From Nitrososphaerota archaeon (GTDB lineage Archaea > Thermoproteota > Nitrososphaeria > Nitrososphaerales > JAHFOH01), in NCBI GenBank assembly GCA_023266955.1, contig JAHFOH010000001.1:11850-35819 (forward strand): 23,970 nt of DNA. Direction: 5' to 3'. The position numbers and the translations under genes are program-made. The notes beneath the pieces were generated by a model. It was not told the origin of the DNA. It did not search any database and was given only the letters and a program-made list of their open reading frames with translations. This document shows, piece by piece, positions 15,375 to 22,181 of this stretch; position 1 is the stretch's first letter; the number at the start of each line of letters is the position of its first letter.

Positions 15375-16301
15375 ATGAGCGACAGGTCTCGGGATCGGCC
15401 GGACCTTTCAGTAGATATTGCCGGGTTACATCTTCGTAATCCAACGATCGTGGCTTCTGGAGTGCTCGGTTTTTCGCTGAAGATTCTGCGGAGGGCTGTC
15501 CGATTGGGTGCTGGTGGTGTCATTTCTCCATCAATTGGGATTCGGTCAAGTGAGGGCTTTCGGGCTCCAACCGTGGTTAAGGTCGATTGCGGATACGTCA
15601 CCGCTATGGGGCTGCCTAATCCTGGTGCCAGTAACTTTGCAGCCGAGCTGGGGAAGCTAAGCAGCGATTTTCCTCTCATTATCAATATCTTCGCATCTGA
15701 GACCAATGAATTTCAACGGATTGTATCTGTCATGGAAGCTACTCCAGCAAAGGCGTATGAACTTAATTTCTCATCGCCAGAATTGGATTCGGAGAGTAAA
15801 GATGTGGCGAAGCGCATTGAATCTATCTCTGAAGTTGTGCGCGTGGTAAGGGCCAAGACGAAAAGACCTGTTATCGTGAAGGTTTCCCCTGAGACCGAAG
15901 CCCGAAAGATAGCCGTTGCAGCTCACGATAATGGTGCCGATGCCATCAGCGCCATCAACTCAGTCCCTGCCATGGCGATCGATATAGAGACAGGGTACCC
16001 AATTCTTTCCAACAAAGCGGGTGGTCTCTCCGGGAGGGCGATTAAGCCGATTGCCCTGAAGTACGTGTACGAAATCAGTAAGAATGTTGACGTGCCAGTA
16101 ATAGGTTGCGGGGGAATAACCACGTGGCAAGACGCGGTAGAGTTCTTTTACGCAGGTGCTTCAGCCATCCAGATCGGTTCCTCAGTGGGAGAAAGAGGTC
16201 TTCGAGTGTTTGGTAATGTTGTGGACGGCATTCGAAGTTATCTGGTGAAGAAGAAGCGCGCGAGTATCAGGGAGATTGTTGGATTCGCACACCGACGCTG
16301 A
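15375..16301 (+). CDS. pyrD: Dihydroorotate dehydrogenase catalytic subunit (1B/1S-like, Ser at base position)
   Basis: PyrD oxidises dihydroorotate to orotate in pyrimidine synthesis, using FMN on a TIM barrel. It shows DLSVDIAGLHLRNPTIVASG at the N-terminus, AMGLPNPG, the active loop ELNFSSPELDSE, VIVKVSP, the GGLSGRAIKP FMN-phosphate loop and IGCGGITTWQDAVEF. About 308 residues is normal for class 1. ATG 15375 is preferred to GTG 15372. The following pyrK gene, overlapping by 26 bases, marks it as the FMN subunit of a two-component enzyme. However, where class 1B enzymes have Asn-x-Ser-Cys-Pro-Asn, this protein has Asn-Phe-Ser-Ser-Pro-Glu (codons 15765-15782). The catalytic Cys is therefore Ser, and the substrate-contacting Asn is Glu. 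A Ser-base enzyme with an accessory subunit has been described from Sulfolobus (type 1S). Confidence 0.93.
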   Translation: MSDRSRDRPDLSVDIAGLHLRNPTIVASGVLGFSLKILRRAVRLGAGGVISPSIGIRSSEGFRAPTVVKVDCGYVTAMGLPNPGASNFAAELGKLSSDFPLIINIFASETNEFQRIVSVMEATPAKAYELNFSSPELDSESKDVAKRIESISEVVRVVRAKTKRPVIVKVSPETEARKIAVAAHDNGADAISAINSVPAMAIDIETGYPILSNKAGGLSGRAIKPIALKYVYEISKNVDVPVIGCGGITTWQDAVEFFYAGASAIQIGSSVGERGLRVFGNVVDGIRSYLVKKKRASIREIVGFAHRR

Positions 16302-17115
16302 CAGACCCAGGTTCGTCACTATAAAACGGATTGTGATCGAGACTCCATCGATACGGACCTTCATCTTTGATGATGCCATGTGCTCTGCTGCTAAACCCGG
16401 GCAGTTCTCCATGATCTGGGTTCCCGGAGCCGATGAGGTGCCGATGAGCCTATCTCTGCCATACCGAGTTGGAAACTGCGCAATTACTGTGAAGGACTGG
16501 GGTCCAGCCACAAACAAGATGTGTCGAATGTCTCGAGGTGAGAAGTTCGGTATCAGGGGTCCCTACGGCAAGAGCTTCACGATATCGAAGGGTGAGGTTC
16601 TTGCGATCGGGGGAGGTACTGGTATGGCGCCTCTGATGCTGTTATTTAGGCTGCTTCTTCAACGCAATTCGCGAATCAATCTTGTAATTGGAGCAAAGAC
16701 CAGTTCTGAGCTACTGTTCTTTGGTAGGGCCAAACGCCTTTTTCAAGGTTCAGGCTCTTTGGTGATATCCACCACAGACGATGGTAGCAGCGGGTACAAG
16801 GGTTTGGCGACGGACGCAGCGAGATACGTACTAGAAAAGAAGCGTATCACGATGATATATGCCTGCGGACCCGAATTGATGATGAAGAAGGCGTTTCTGC
16901 TGGGGGAAGAGTTTGGCGTTAGCTGTCAGATGAGTCTGGAACGGCCTATGAAGTGCGGGTTGGGTCTCTGTGGTAGCTGCGTCATTGGAAATTACTTGTT
17001 ATGCACGGAGGGGCCCGTCCTTTCGTCTAGCCGCCTTAGGCAGGTCAGTGAAGAACTGGGGCAACTAACAAGGGATAAGACAGGAAAAATGGTTCCAATT
17101 CAGAGCAAAGCTTAA
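16276..17115 (+). CDS. pyrK: Dihydroorotate dehydrogenase electron transfer subunit
   Basis: PyrK carries FAD and a [2Fe-2S] cluster and passes electrons from PyrD, in class 1B to NAD+. The 279-residue protein has the ferredoxin-reductase layout: an FAD-binding barrel (KPGQFSMIWVPG, PMSLSLP, GPYGKSF), the NAD-binding fold (AIGGGTGMAPL, then VIGAKTSSELLFF and YACGPELMM) and the C-terminal cluster with C227, C232, C235 and C243. The start is TTG at 16276 with GGGAG just before it and a 26-base overlap with pyrD; TTG 16279 is possible. Because NAD-site segments are present, NAD+ or a similar acceptor is plausible, but the acceptor in this archaeon cannot be decided from sequence. Confidence 0.93.
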   Translation: MLDSHTDADRPRFVTIKRIVIETPSIRTFIFDDAMCSAAKPGQFSMIWVPGADEVPMSLSLPYRVGNCAITVKDWGPATNKMCRMSRGEKFGIRGPYGKSFTISKGEVLAIGGGTGMAPLMLLFRLLLQRNSRINLVIGAKTSSELLFFGRAKRLFQGSGSLVISTTDDGSSGYKGLATDAARYVLEKKRITMIYACGPELMMKKAFLLGEEFGVSCQMSLERPMKCGLGLCGSCVIGNYLLCTEGPVLSSSRLRQVSEELGQLTRDKTGKMVPIQSKA

Positions 17116-17118
17116 AGC
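17111..17118 (+). promoter_or_regulatory. Possible TATA element for the S30e gene
   Basis: CTTAAAGC, overlapping the pyrK stop codon, is centred about 27 bases before the S30e ATG, the spacing expected for a leaderless archaeal transcript. The S30e start has no Shine-Dalgarno, which fits. Co-transcription from pyrK remains possible. Confidence 0.35.
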
Positions 17119-17141
17119 ATAATGATGACAATTCTTGTTAG

Positions 17142-17315
17142 ATGCCGACTCATGGATCATTAACCAAAGCTGGGAAGGTAAGGAGTCAGACCCCGAAGCT
17201 GCAGGCGAAGCCCAGAGTGTCCCCGATTCCGAGGCTTAGGAATCGCAGCACTTTCTTGAAAAGGTACTCTCTTAAGCGGAAGCCTGGACAGAATTGGCTA
17301 AAGAGCTATCGCTAG
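17142..17315 (+). CDS. rps30e: 30S ribosomal protein S30e
   Basis: A 57-residue, strongly basic protein, recognised by its opening MPTHGSLTKAGKVRSQTPK, which is the S30e signature (GSL-x-RAGKVRxQTPKV type), and by the KPRVSPIPRLRNR block and the RYSLKRKPGQNW-type ending. S30e binds the small subunit near the decoding site and is found only in archaea and eukaryotes, where it is made fused to a ubiquitin-like domain; here it stands alone. It lies 26 bases after pyrK and 51 before elp3. No Shine-Dalgarno precedes the ATG, and a TATA-like element 27 bases upstream suggests a leaderless message. The stop is TAG at 17313. Confidence 0.92.
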   Translation: MPTHGSLTKAGKVRSQTPKLQAKPRVSPIPRLRNRSTFLKRYSLKRKPGQNWLKSYR

Positions 17316-17332
17316 AATCCTCCTGAAAGTTT

Positions 17333-17347
17333 CAGAATCCTTTAATC
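17333..17347 (+). promoter_or_regulatory. Promoter for elp3 with CAGAATCC upstream element
   Basis: CCTTTAATC at 17339-17347 is a TATA-like core about 24-26 bases before the elp3 ATG, implying a leaderless message. It follows CAGAATCC, the same 8 bases found at the same place in the gar1 promoter (8749). A partial second copy, AGAATCC, occurs 20 bases upstream just after the S30e stop. Confidence 0.4.
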
Positions 17348-17366
17348 GCTGTCCTTTACCGGTTTC

Positions 17367-18995
17367 ATGACGTTTTCGACTGCCTTGACTTTCGCGCTTG
17401 CTCGTTCCAATATTCTGGAGACGATGCTGAATGAAGTCGCTGATCATCTGGAGCGCACTCCCCCTCGGAGTAGAAATGAGGTTGCTGAAGTCATAAAGAG
17501 CTTCTCTCAGAAGTATTCATTGAAGACTCCTCCGAAGTATAGCGAAATTCTTGGATGTGTGCCGGAAGAGAAGAGGAGTGTTCTTCGAAAGTACCTCCTC
17601 GTCAAACCTGTTAGGAGTGCGTCAGGGATTGTAGCGATTGGGGTCATGACTAGGCCTTTTCCTTGTCCGCACGGAACATGCATCTTTTGCCCCGGTGGTG
17701 TTCCTTTCGGAACCCCTCAGAGCTACGTTGGGACGGAACCCGCGACTATGAGGGCGATTCAGAATGAATACGATCCGTTTAGGCAAATCTCTTCTAGGCT
17801 AAAGCAACTCGCCCTCTCGGGACATTCAATCGGCAAAGTGGAACTAGTGATTTTGGGAGGAACCTTTCTGTCGTTGCCATTGAATTATCAGCAGGAGTTC
17901 GTGAAGAGTTGCTTCGAAGCTTTGGTCGGTCGAAGGTGCGCCAACCTGGATGAAGCGCAAAGGCTGGCTGAGAAGTCGCCCGTAAGAAACGTAGGTTTGA
18001 CGATCGAGACGAAGCCTGACTTTTGTAAGGAACAACATGTGGATCTGATGCTGAGCTATGGTGCGACGAGAGTGGAAATAGGTGTCCAGGCTCTAGACGA
18101 TGAAATCCTGAAGTTGGTTAATAGGGGTCACACTCTGCAAGATACCGTTGAAGCATTTCAGGTTGCGAGGGATGCTGGTTTCAAGATTGTAGCTCATATG
18201 ATGCCTGGGCTTCCCGGATCGGATCCTGAGAAGGATTTCACCTTCTTCAAGACCCTGTTCGAGGACCCGGCGTTTAAGCCTGACATGCTGAAGATCTATC
18301 CTACACTCATTGTTGAGCATACTGCTCTCCATGGGCTTTACAAGCTGGGAAGGTACACGCCATACGATCTTGAGACTACGGTGAACTTACTCGCCGATGT
18401 GAAGAGGATCCTCCCTAGGTGGGTTCGTATCATGAGAATCCAGAGAGAATTTGCGTCGAGTGATATCATGGCTGGAGTGGTAAATAGCAATTTGAGAGAA
18501 TTGGTCTTGGAGGAAGTAAAGAGACGCGGTTACTCTTGCATGTGCATAAGATGTAGAGAAGTGGGGTTAAAGCAGCTGAAGCGTAATATCCAGGTAAGTA
18601 TGGAGAACATAAGACTGCTTCGTGAAAGTTATGAAGCATCCGGTGGCCTCGAAGTTTTTCTTTCCTTCGAGGATGTAGTTGAAGACGCTTTGATAGGATT
18701 TCTCAGGCTCCGTATTCCCTCCGAAGGAGCACACAGAACCGAGTTGGCAGGGAAGAGCTGCTGCATTATCCGTGAGCTTCACATCTATGGGCAGATGATT
18801 CCCTTGGGGGCGAGGGATTCAGTTGCTTGGCAGCACCGCGGCTACGGCTCAGCCCTTATGGCTGAGGCTGAGAGGATAGCGGTAGAGGAGTATGGAGCAA
18901 GAAAGGCTTCTGTGATAAGTGCGATAGGTACGAGGGATTATTACCGAAGGTTGGGATACGAGCGGGACGGACCATACATGTCAAAGCGACTTTAG
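17367..18995 (+). CDS. elp3: Elp3-type tRNA U34 carboxymethyl transferase (radical SAM plus GNAT)
   Basis: Archaeal Elp3 acts alone to add the carboxymethyl-type side chain to wobble uridine of tRNA using acetyl-CoA and radical chemistry. The 542 residues hold a radical-SAM domain with the [4Fe-4S] cysteines C100, C105 and C108 in CPHGTCIFCPGG, followed by VGTEPATMRA, the GGTFLSLP block, GLTIETKPD and VEIGVQAL. A second cysteine cluster around SCMCIRCREVG (near residue 395) matches the Elp3 zinc site. The C-terminal GNAT domain has QHRGYGSALMAEAERIA for acetyl-CoA binding and ends YYRRLGYERDGPYMSKRL. Length is normal. The ATG at 17367 lies 51 bases after S30e, with a TATA-like element upstream. 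All key residues appear present. Confidence 0.97.
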   Translation: MTFSTALTFALARSNILETMLNEVADHLERTPPRSRNEVAEVIKSFSQKYSLKTPPKYSEILGCVPEEKRSVLRKYLLVKPVRSASGIVAIGVMTRPFPCPHGTCIFCPGGVPFGTPQSYVGTEPATMRAIQNEYDPFRQISSRLKQLALSGHSIGKVELVILGGTFLSLPLNYQQEFVKSCFEALVGRRCANLDEAQRLAEKSPVRNVGLTIETKPDFCKEQHVDLMLSYGATRVEIGVQALDDEILKLVNRGHTLQDTVEAFQVARDAGFKIVAHMMPGLPGSDPEKDFTFFKTLFEDPAFKPDMLKIYPTLIVEHTALHGLYKLGRYTPYDLETTVNLLADVKRILPRWVRIMRIQREFASSDIMAGVVNSNLRELVLEEVKRRGYSCMCIRCREVGLKQLKRNIQVSMENIRLLRESYEASGGLEVFLSFEDVVEDALIGFLRLRIPSEGAHRTELAGKSCCIIRELHIYGQMIPLGARDSVAWQHRGYGSALMAEAERIAVEEYGARKASVISAIGTRDYYRRLGYERDGPYMSKRL

Positions 18996-19047
18996 CTAAG
19001 AATCTGAGTATTCGAACTACGGTTTCTAAGTCTTCAATCTCATAAGG

Positions 19048-19479
19048 GTGCCGCGTTTGAGGATAGATTTTTCGGAAGAGGCCATCATGTCCTCCTCGGA
19101 TGTAGTTGAGACAATATTCTCTAATGAGAAGACCAGGGTTGCCGCAAGGATTTTCCTCAGATGGCTTAAGGAGCGAAAGGGCGAGGCGAGCAAGAACGCC
19201 GTAAGTAAGTTCGCTGATATGCTCGAGTCGAGAAGATTTGCAGCTAATGGCTCGGCATTCAAATATAGTCGGAGAAACTTCTATCTCACCGTTCTCAAGA
19301 GTTTAGTGAATGCAGGCTTTATCGGTAGGAATGTGCCAGTGTGGGACGGAAGGCTGAAGAAGACGCAGTATGTCTATATGAGAAATCTCTTCGATATTCC
19401 ACGGAAGGCGCCGTCAATTGGCTTTTGGAGACTGTCGTACTATATCTGCAGGAAATGGAATGATGAGTTTAGGAACTAG
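19048..19479 (+). CDS. Unrecognised small protein with winged-helix-like C-terminal half
   Basis: I do not recognise this 143-residue protein. It is basic and well packed with alternating helices: VAARIFLRWLKERKG (residues 31-45), a second helix around NAVSKFADMLESRR, then YSRRNFYLTVLKSLVNAGF as a likely recognition helix, followed by a wing-like hairpin (VPVWDGRLKKTQYVYMRN) and a tail ending in an aromatic-rich segment (FWRLSYYICRKW). That order suggests a winged-helix nucleic-acid-binding protein, but this is inference from pattern. GTG at 19048 is the outer start. TTG at 19057 has AAGGGTG at good spacing before it and may be the real one. It follows elp3 by 52 bases on the same strand and converges with the four-cysteine gene (10-base gap). 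Confidence 0.7.
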   Translation: MPRLRIDFSEEAIMSSSDVVETIFSNEKTRVAARIFLRWLKERKGEASKNAVSKFADMLESRRFAANGSAFKYSRRNFYLTVLKSLVNAGFIGRNVPVWDGRLKKTQYVYMRNLFDIPRKAPSIGFWRLSYYICRKWNDEFRN

Positions 19480-19489
19480 TTGAAATATC

Positions 19490-19774
19490 CTATTCGAATA
19501 ATGTTGCAGGTCCACCTGCGCAGTGAACTTCTCCCCTATATCGCCTGATGAAGGACTCACAGGCAAAGCATTCGAGGAAGGACCTCTCTCTATTGAGGAC
19601 GGGGCAGAAGATGGCCTCCTTCTTCATCTTGCCCATCATCTTTCCGCTTGCGACACCTTTCAGTGATACAGTTACAGATTTGGGAACTTTTATCGCCTTC
19701 TCTTTCTCGTAGATCTTGACGTAAAACTTAGTCTCTTGAGACGTTAGACTCAACGTGCCAGTAGCTAATCGCAT
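19490..19774 (-). CDS. Unrecognised four-cysteine small protein
   Basis: A 94-residue protein I do not recognise. The N-terminal half reads as beta-strands rich in Lys and Thr/Ser (KFYVKIYEKEKAIKVPKSVTVSL). The C-terminal half has four cysteines, C57, C69, C72 and C85, spaced C-x11-C-x2-C-x12-C (FCPVL ... ECFACES ... VHCAGG), which suggests a zinc or iron-sulfur site. The ATG at 19774 has no Shine-Dalgarno; an AT element near 19795-19802 is about 25 bases upstream, so the message may be leaderless. It is the last gene on this strand before the convergent winged-helix-like gene. The coding call rests on the uninterrupted frame, the compact motif and the fit between neighbours. Confidence 0.68.
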   Translation of the reverse strand: MRLATGTLSLTSQETKFYVKIYEKEKAIKVPKSVTVSLKGVASGKMMGKMKKEAIFCPVLNRERSFLECFACESFIRRYRGEVHCAGGPATLFE

Positions 19775-19867
19775 ATGCTAAAGGTTTTTGGGTGAATATC
19801 CGTTTCCAAATTGGTCAGGTAGGAATGATTCTACGGTATTGTTCGCTAACTATCATCCTTCGATTCC

Positions 19868-19877
19868 AAAAAAGAAA
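19868..19877 (-). terminator. T-rich terminator downstream of the phosphodiesterase gene
   Basis: On the minus strand this reads TTTCTTTTTT, beginning about 19 bases after the phosphodiesterase stop. Archaeal termination commonly needs only such an oligo-T run in the non-template strand. The rest of the 121-base gap, 19775-19895, shows only the AT element expected before the four-cysteine gene. Confidence 0.55.
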
Positions 19878-19895
19878 TAGGTGTGAGGTACTCCC

Positions 19896-22178
19896 TTAGC
19901 TTCTTCTCCTAGGGATCAAGAAGCCAACGAGAATACCTATCGCCAACCCGCCTAGGCCGGCCGCAATCGAGTAATTCTGGTAGTCGGCAACTTGATTGTT
20001 AAGGGATGTCACTTGGCTTTGTAGCGTTGTTACGGTGCTCCGGGCAGAATTAACGTCTAACTGCAGTGAAGCGATGGTACCCCGCGCAGAATTAAGGTCT
20101 GACTGGAATGAGGTGATTTGGACCCTAGCATTGGTAACGCTTGCTTGAAGGTCACTAACCGCCCCCTGCAACTGTGTAAGTTCGGACTGAAGGGAAGCGA
20201 CTGTGGCCTTATCGCTGAGTAGCGTCTCAACAGGAACTGTCAACGCTTTTTCGATTATCGAACCGTCATACGCAGGATGTTCCGTTATTCCGAGTATCAG
20301 CGCCGTTGTTGGAGCAATGTCGACCAGTTTCACTGGAGGTATTGTCTCTCCTTTCTTCATGAGTGGACCCCAGAGGATAGTCGTTGCCCAGAGTTCCGGG
20401 TTATATGGGGCGTATCCATGGTAGCCCGCGAATGAGACTTTGATGGGAACCCCTTGATACGTGGTATCAAATTCGGGTATTGGTTCGACTTCTACTCCGA
20501 CAGTTCTGATAGCGCCTTCGTAATGGTAGCCGTTGACAAGACTGATGATCACATCCCCTGTTCTGTCGCCGCCTAATCCTACTGCAGCTGCTTGTTGTTT
20601 AGGTAAGGCGAGGTCAACAATTCGTTCCCCGGTCTCCTTATCGCGGTATCCAGTTAGCAGGGAAATTACTTTGGATTGAATTGCGGTATAGTTGTTGAAG
20701 TTCTTCTTGTTGATCATAATGTGGCCATCCCAGAGATAGTATGCTTGGGTGGCGGTGAAGTTTACGTTCTTCGTGCCTAGGTTTAAGGCTAGTAGACCGT
20801 TGTTGAGTAGAACGTTGTTGACGTAGAATTCTTTCCAAATGGGGACAAAACCATGGTCGGATACCACTATGACATGTGTATTACTGTCGATGTTCTTCAG
20901 GATCACACCGAGCATTTCGTCAGCAGCTTGATAGACTCGCACCAAGGCGTCAGTGTATGTGGCATTCTTACTGGCATCGAACCTGGGCGAATACGGCATA
21001 ATGTAAGCTAGCATTTCATGCTCGAAGTCGTCGGTCCAAGGCTCATAGGTCATGAATAGGTTCCAGTCCGTATTCTTCTGTAGCCAAGCAGTGGTATTTG
21101 TAAACCAATTTACTGAAACCCGTACGGTCTCAAGGTAGAAATCCAGGGAGTACCAACCTCGTTCAAGACCAGGCCTATCGCCTCCTGTTACTATTGGACC
21201 TGCCGCGGCCAATAAGTTGTCAGCTAAGGTATCCGGCTGTGTCCATAGGTAACCTTCCGACGCTCTCCCAAATGACTGGTAGATCCTCAGCTTAGCTGCA
21301 TCGTCTGAGAGGTTTACAAGTGCAAAGTAGAAGCCAAATCTGAACCTTCCTTCAAAGGGACCGTTGAGTAACTGGTAGATTGGGGAACTCCACTTCTTCG
21401 AAGTCTTGTCCAGAACAGCGACGGGACTTGAAGCGTCTCTAGTTTTCGTGATGTAAACTGTGTTGTAGTTTACCTTTCCATCGTTTTGCGTATCGAGAAC
21501 CAATCCAAAATACTTGACACCAGCAAACGCTGCACCGAGCCTAACTGTAAAAGAAGTTTCTAAAGGAGGGGAAGAGGAAGCGAAAGAAGGCAAACCAGTC
21601 CAATTTCCTGCTGCTGGTGAAAGAGTAACCTTGGTGGCTCCGGAAACATCCTCCGTCGAGAAGAGATTTGACGAGAGGGAAGTAGGATTGAATCCGCTTA
21701 CGACGACACCGGGGATTTGCTGCGGCCAATTGGCGGGCCAATTCACAATTGTTACTTTCTCGCCAGCCTTGACAACCGTAGTCCATATCGGCTCTGAAGT
21801 CATGTAACGCGAGTCGAATCCACTGGCGGAAGAGGTGGGTGGCCACGTGAACTTCGCGATGGGTCCGCTGAATGTGGGCATCGTGTTGCCCGTTATTCCA
21901 GAGTGTGCAGGATACGTTCCTGTTGAGATAGCTGTGTGGGCAACAGCTGTAACTGAAGGCTCAACTGTGAGCGCATAGTCAGGCGTAGTTCCTTCGTTAA
22001 TCAGCTTCGCCAAGTTTGGTAGGAGTCCACCGGAAGCCCACTTCCGCACGAAATCAGGCCGCGCTCCATCCATAGAGTAGATAACAACCTTGTACTGCGT
22101 GGTCTGAGCAGACACCGCGGGAGTTACCACCGACATTATCAGCAGGACGGCAGCGATAGCTAAAATTAATGACTTCAT
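19896..22178 (-). CDS. Cell-surface type I phosphodiesterase / nucleotide pyrophosphatase (alkaline phosphatase superfamily)
   Basis: A 760-residue exported hydrolase. A signal peptide covers residues 1-24 (cut after AVSA). The catalytic set of the nucleotide pyrophosphatase/phosphodiesterase type is complete: D37 (SMDG), nucleophile T77 (EPSVTAVAH), D383 and H387 (EPWTDDFEHE), D441 and H442 (VSDHGF) and H587 (AGYHGYAP), enough for two metal ions. Residues about 180-310 form a beta-rich insertion between the nucleophile half and the second metal half. Residues about 652-733 are a heptad-repeat coiled coil, followed by a membrane helix (about 736-755) and a final RRRS. The enzyme would stand on a stalk outside the membrane. 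It starts with ATG three bases after the solute-binding protein gene, so the two should share a message. Substrate is unknown: phosphodiester, nucleotide and phosphomonoester are all possible. Confidence 0.9.
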   Translation of the reverse strand: MKSLILAIAAVLLIMSVVTPAVSAQTTQYKVVIYSMDGARPDFVRKWASGGLLPNLAKLINEGTTPDYALTVEPSVTAVAHTAISTGTYPAHSGITGNTMPTFSGPIAKFTWPPTSSASGFDSRYMTSEPIWTTVVKAGEKVTIVNWPANWPQQIPGVVVSGFNPTSLSSNLFSTEDVSGATKVTLSPAAGNWTGLPSFASSSPPLETSFTVRLGAAFAGVKYFGLVLDTQNDGKVNYNTVYITKTRDASSPVAVLDKTSKKWSSPIYQLLNGPFEGRFRFGFYFALVNLSDDAAKLRIYQSFGRASEGYLWTQPDTLADNLLAAAGPIVTGGDRPGLERGWYSLDFYLETVRVSVNWFTNTTAWLQKNTDWNLFMTYEPWTDDFEHEMLAYIMPYSPRFDASKNATYTDALVRVYQAADEMLGVILKNIDSNTHVIVVSDHGFVPIWKEFYVNNVLLNNGLLALNLGTKNVNFTATQAYYLWDGHIMINKKNFNNYTAIQSKVISLLTGYRDKETGERIVDLALPKQQAAAVGLGGDRTGDVIISLVNGYHYEGAIRTVGVEVEPIPEFDTTYQGVPIKVSFAGYHGYAPYNPELWATTILWGPLMKKGETIPPVKLVDIAPTTALILGITEHPAYDGSIIEKALTVPVETLLSDKATVASLQSELTQLQGAVSDLQASVTNARVQITSFQSDLNSARGTIASLQLDVNSARSTVTTLQSQVTSLNNQVADYQNYSIAAGLGGLAIGILVGFLIPRRRS
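20044..20127 (-). repeat. 42-base tandem repeat in the coiled-coil stalk of the phosphodiesterase
   Basis: Two adjacent 42-base units, 20044-20085 and 20086-20127, agree at 30 of 42 positions by my count, each opening with GCAGAATTAA on the plus strand. One unit is 14 residues, exactly two heptads, and the protein shows the matching pairs NSARGTIASLQ and NSARSTVTTLQ. The stalk appears to have lengthened by duplication of heptad pairs. Confidence 0.75.
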
Positions 22179-22181
22179 TGA

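Noticed and set aside
17116..17160. ATGATGA before S30e, resembling box C of a guide RNA
   Set aside because: No box D within range, and the following bases are the S30e coding start.
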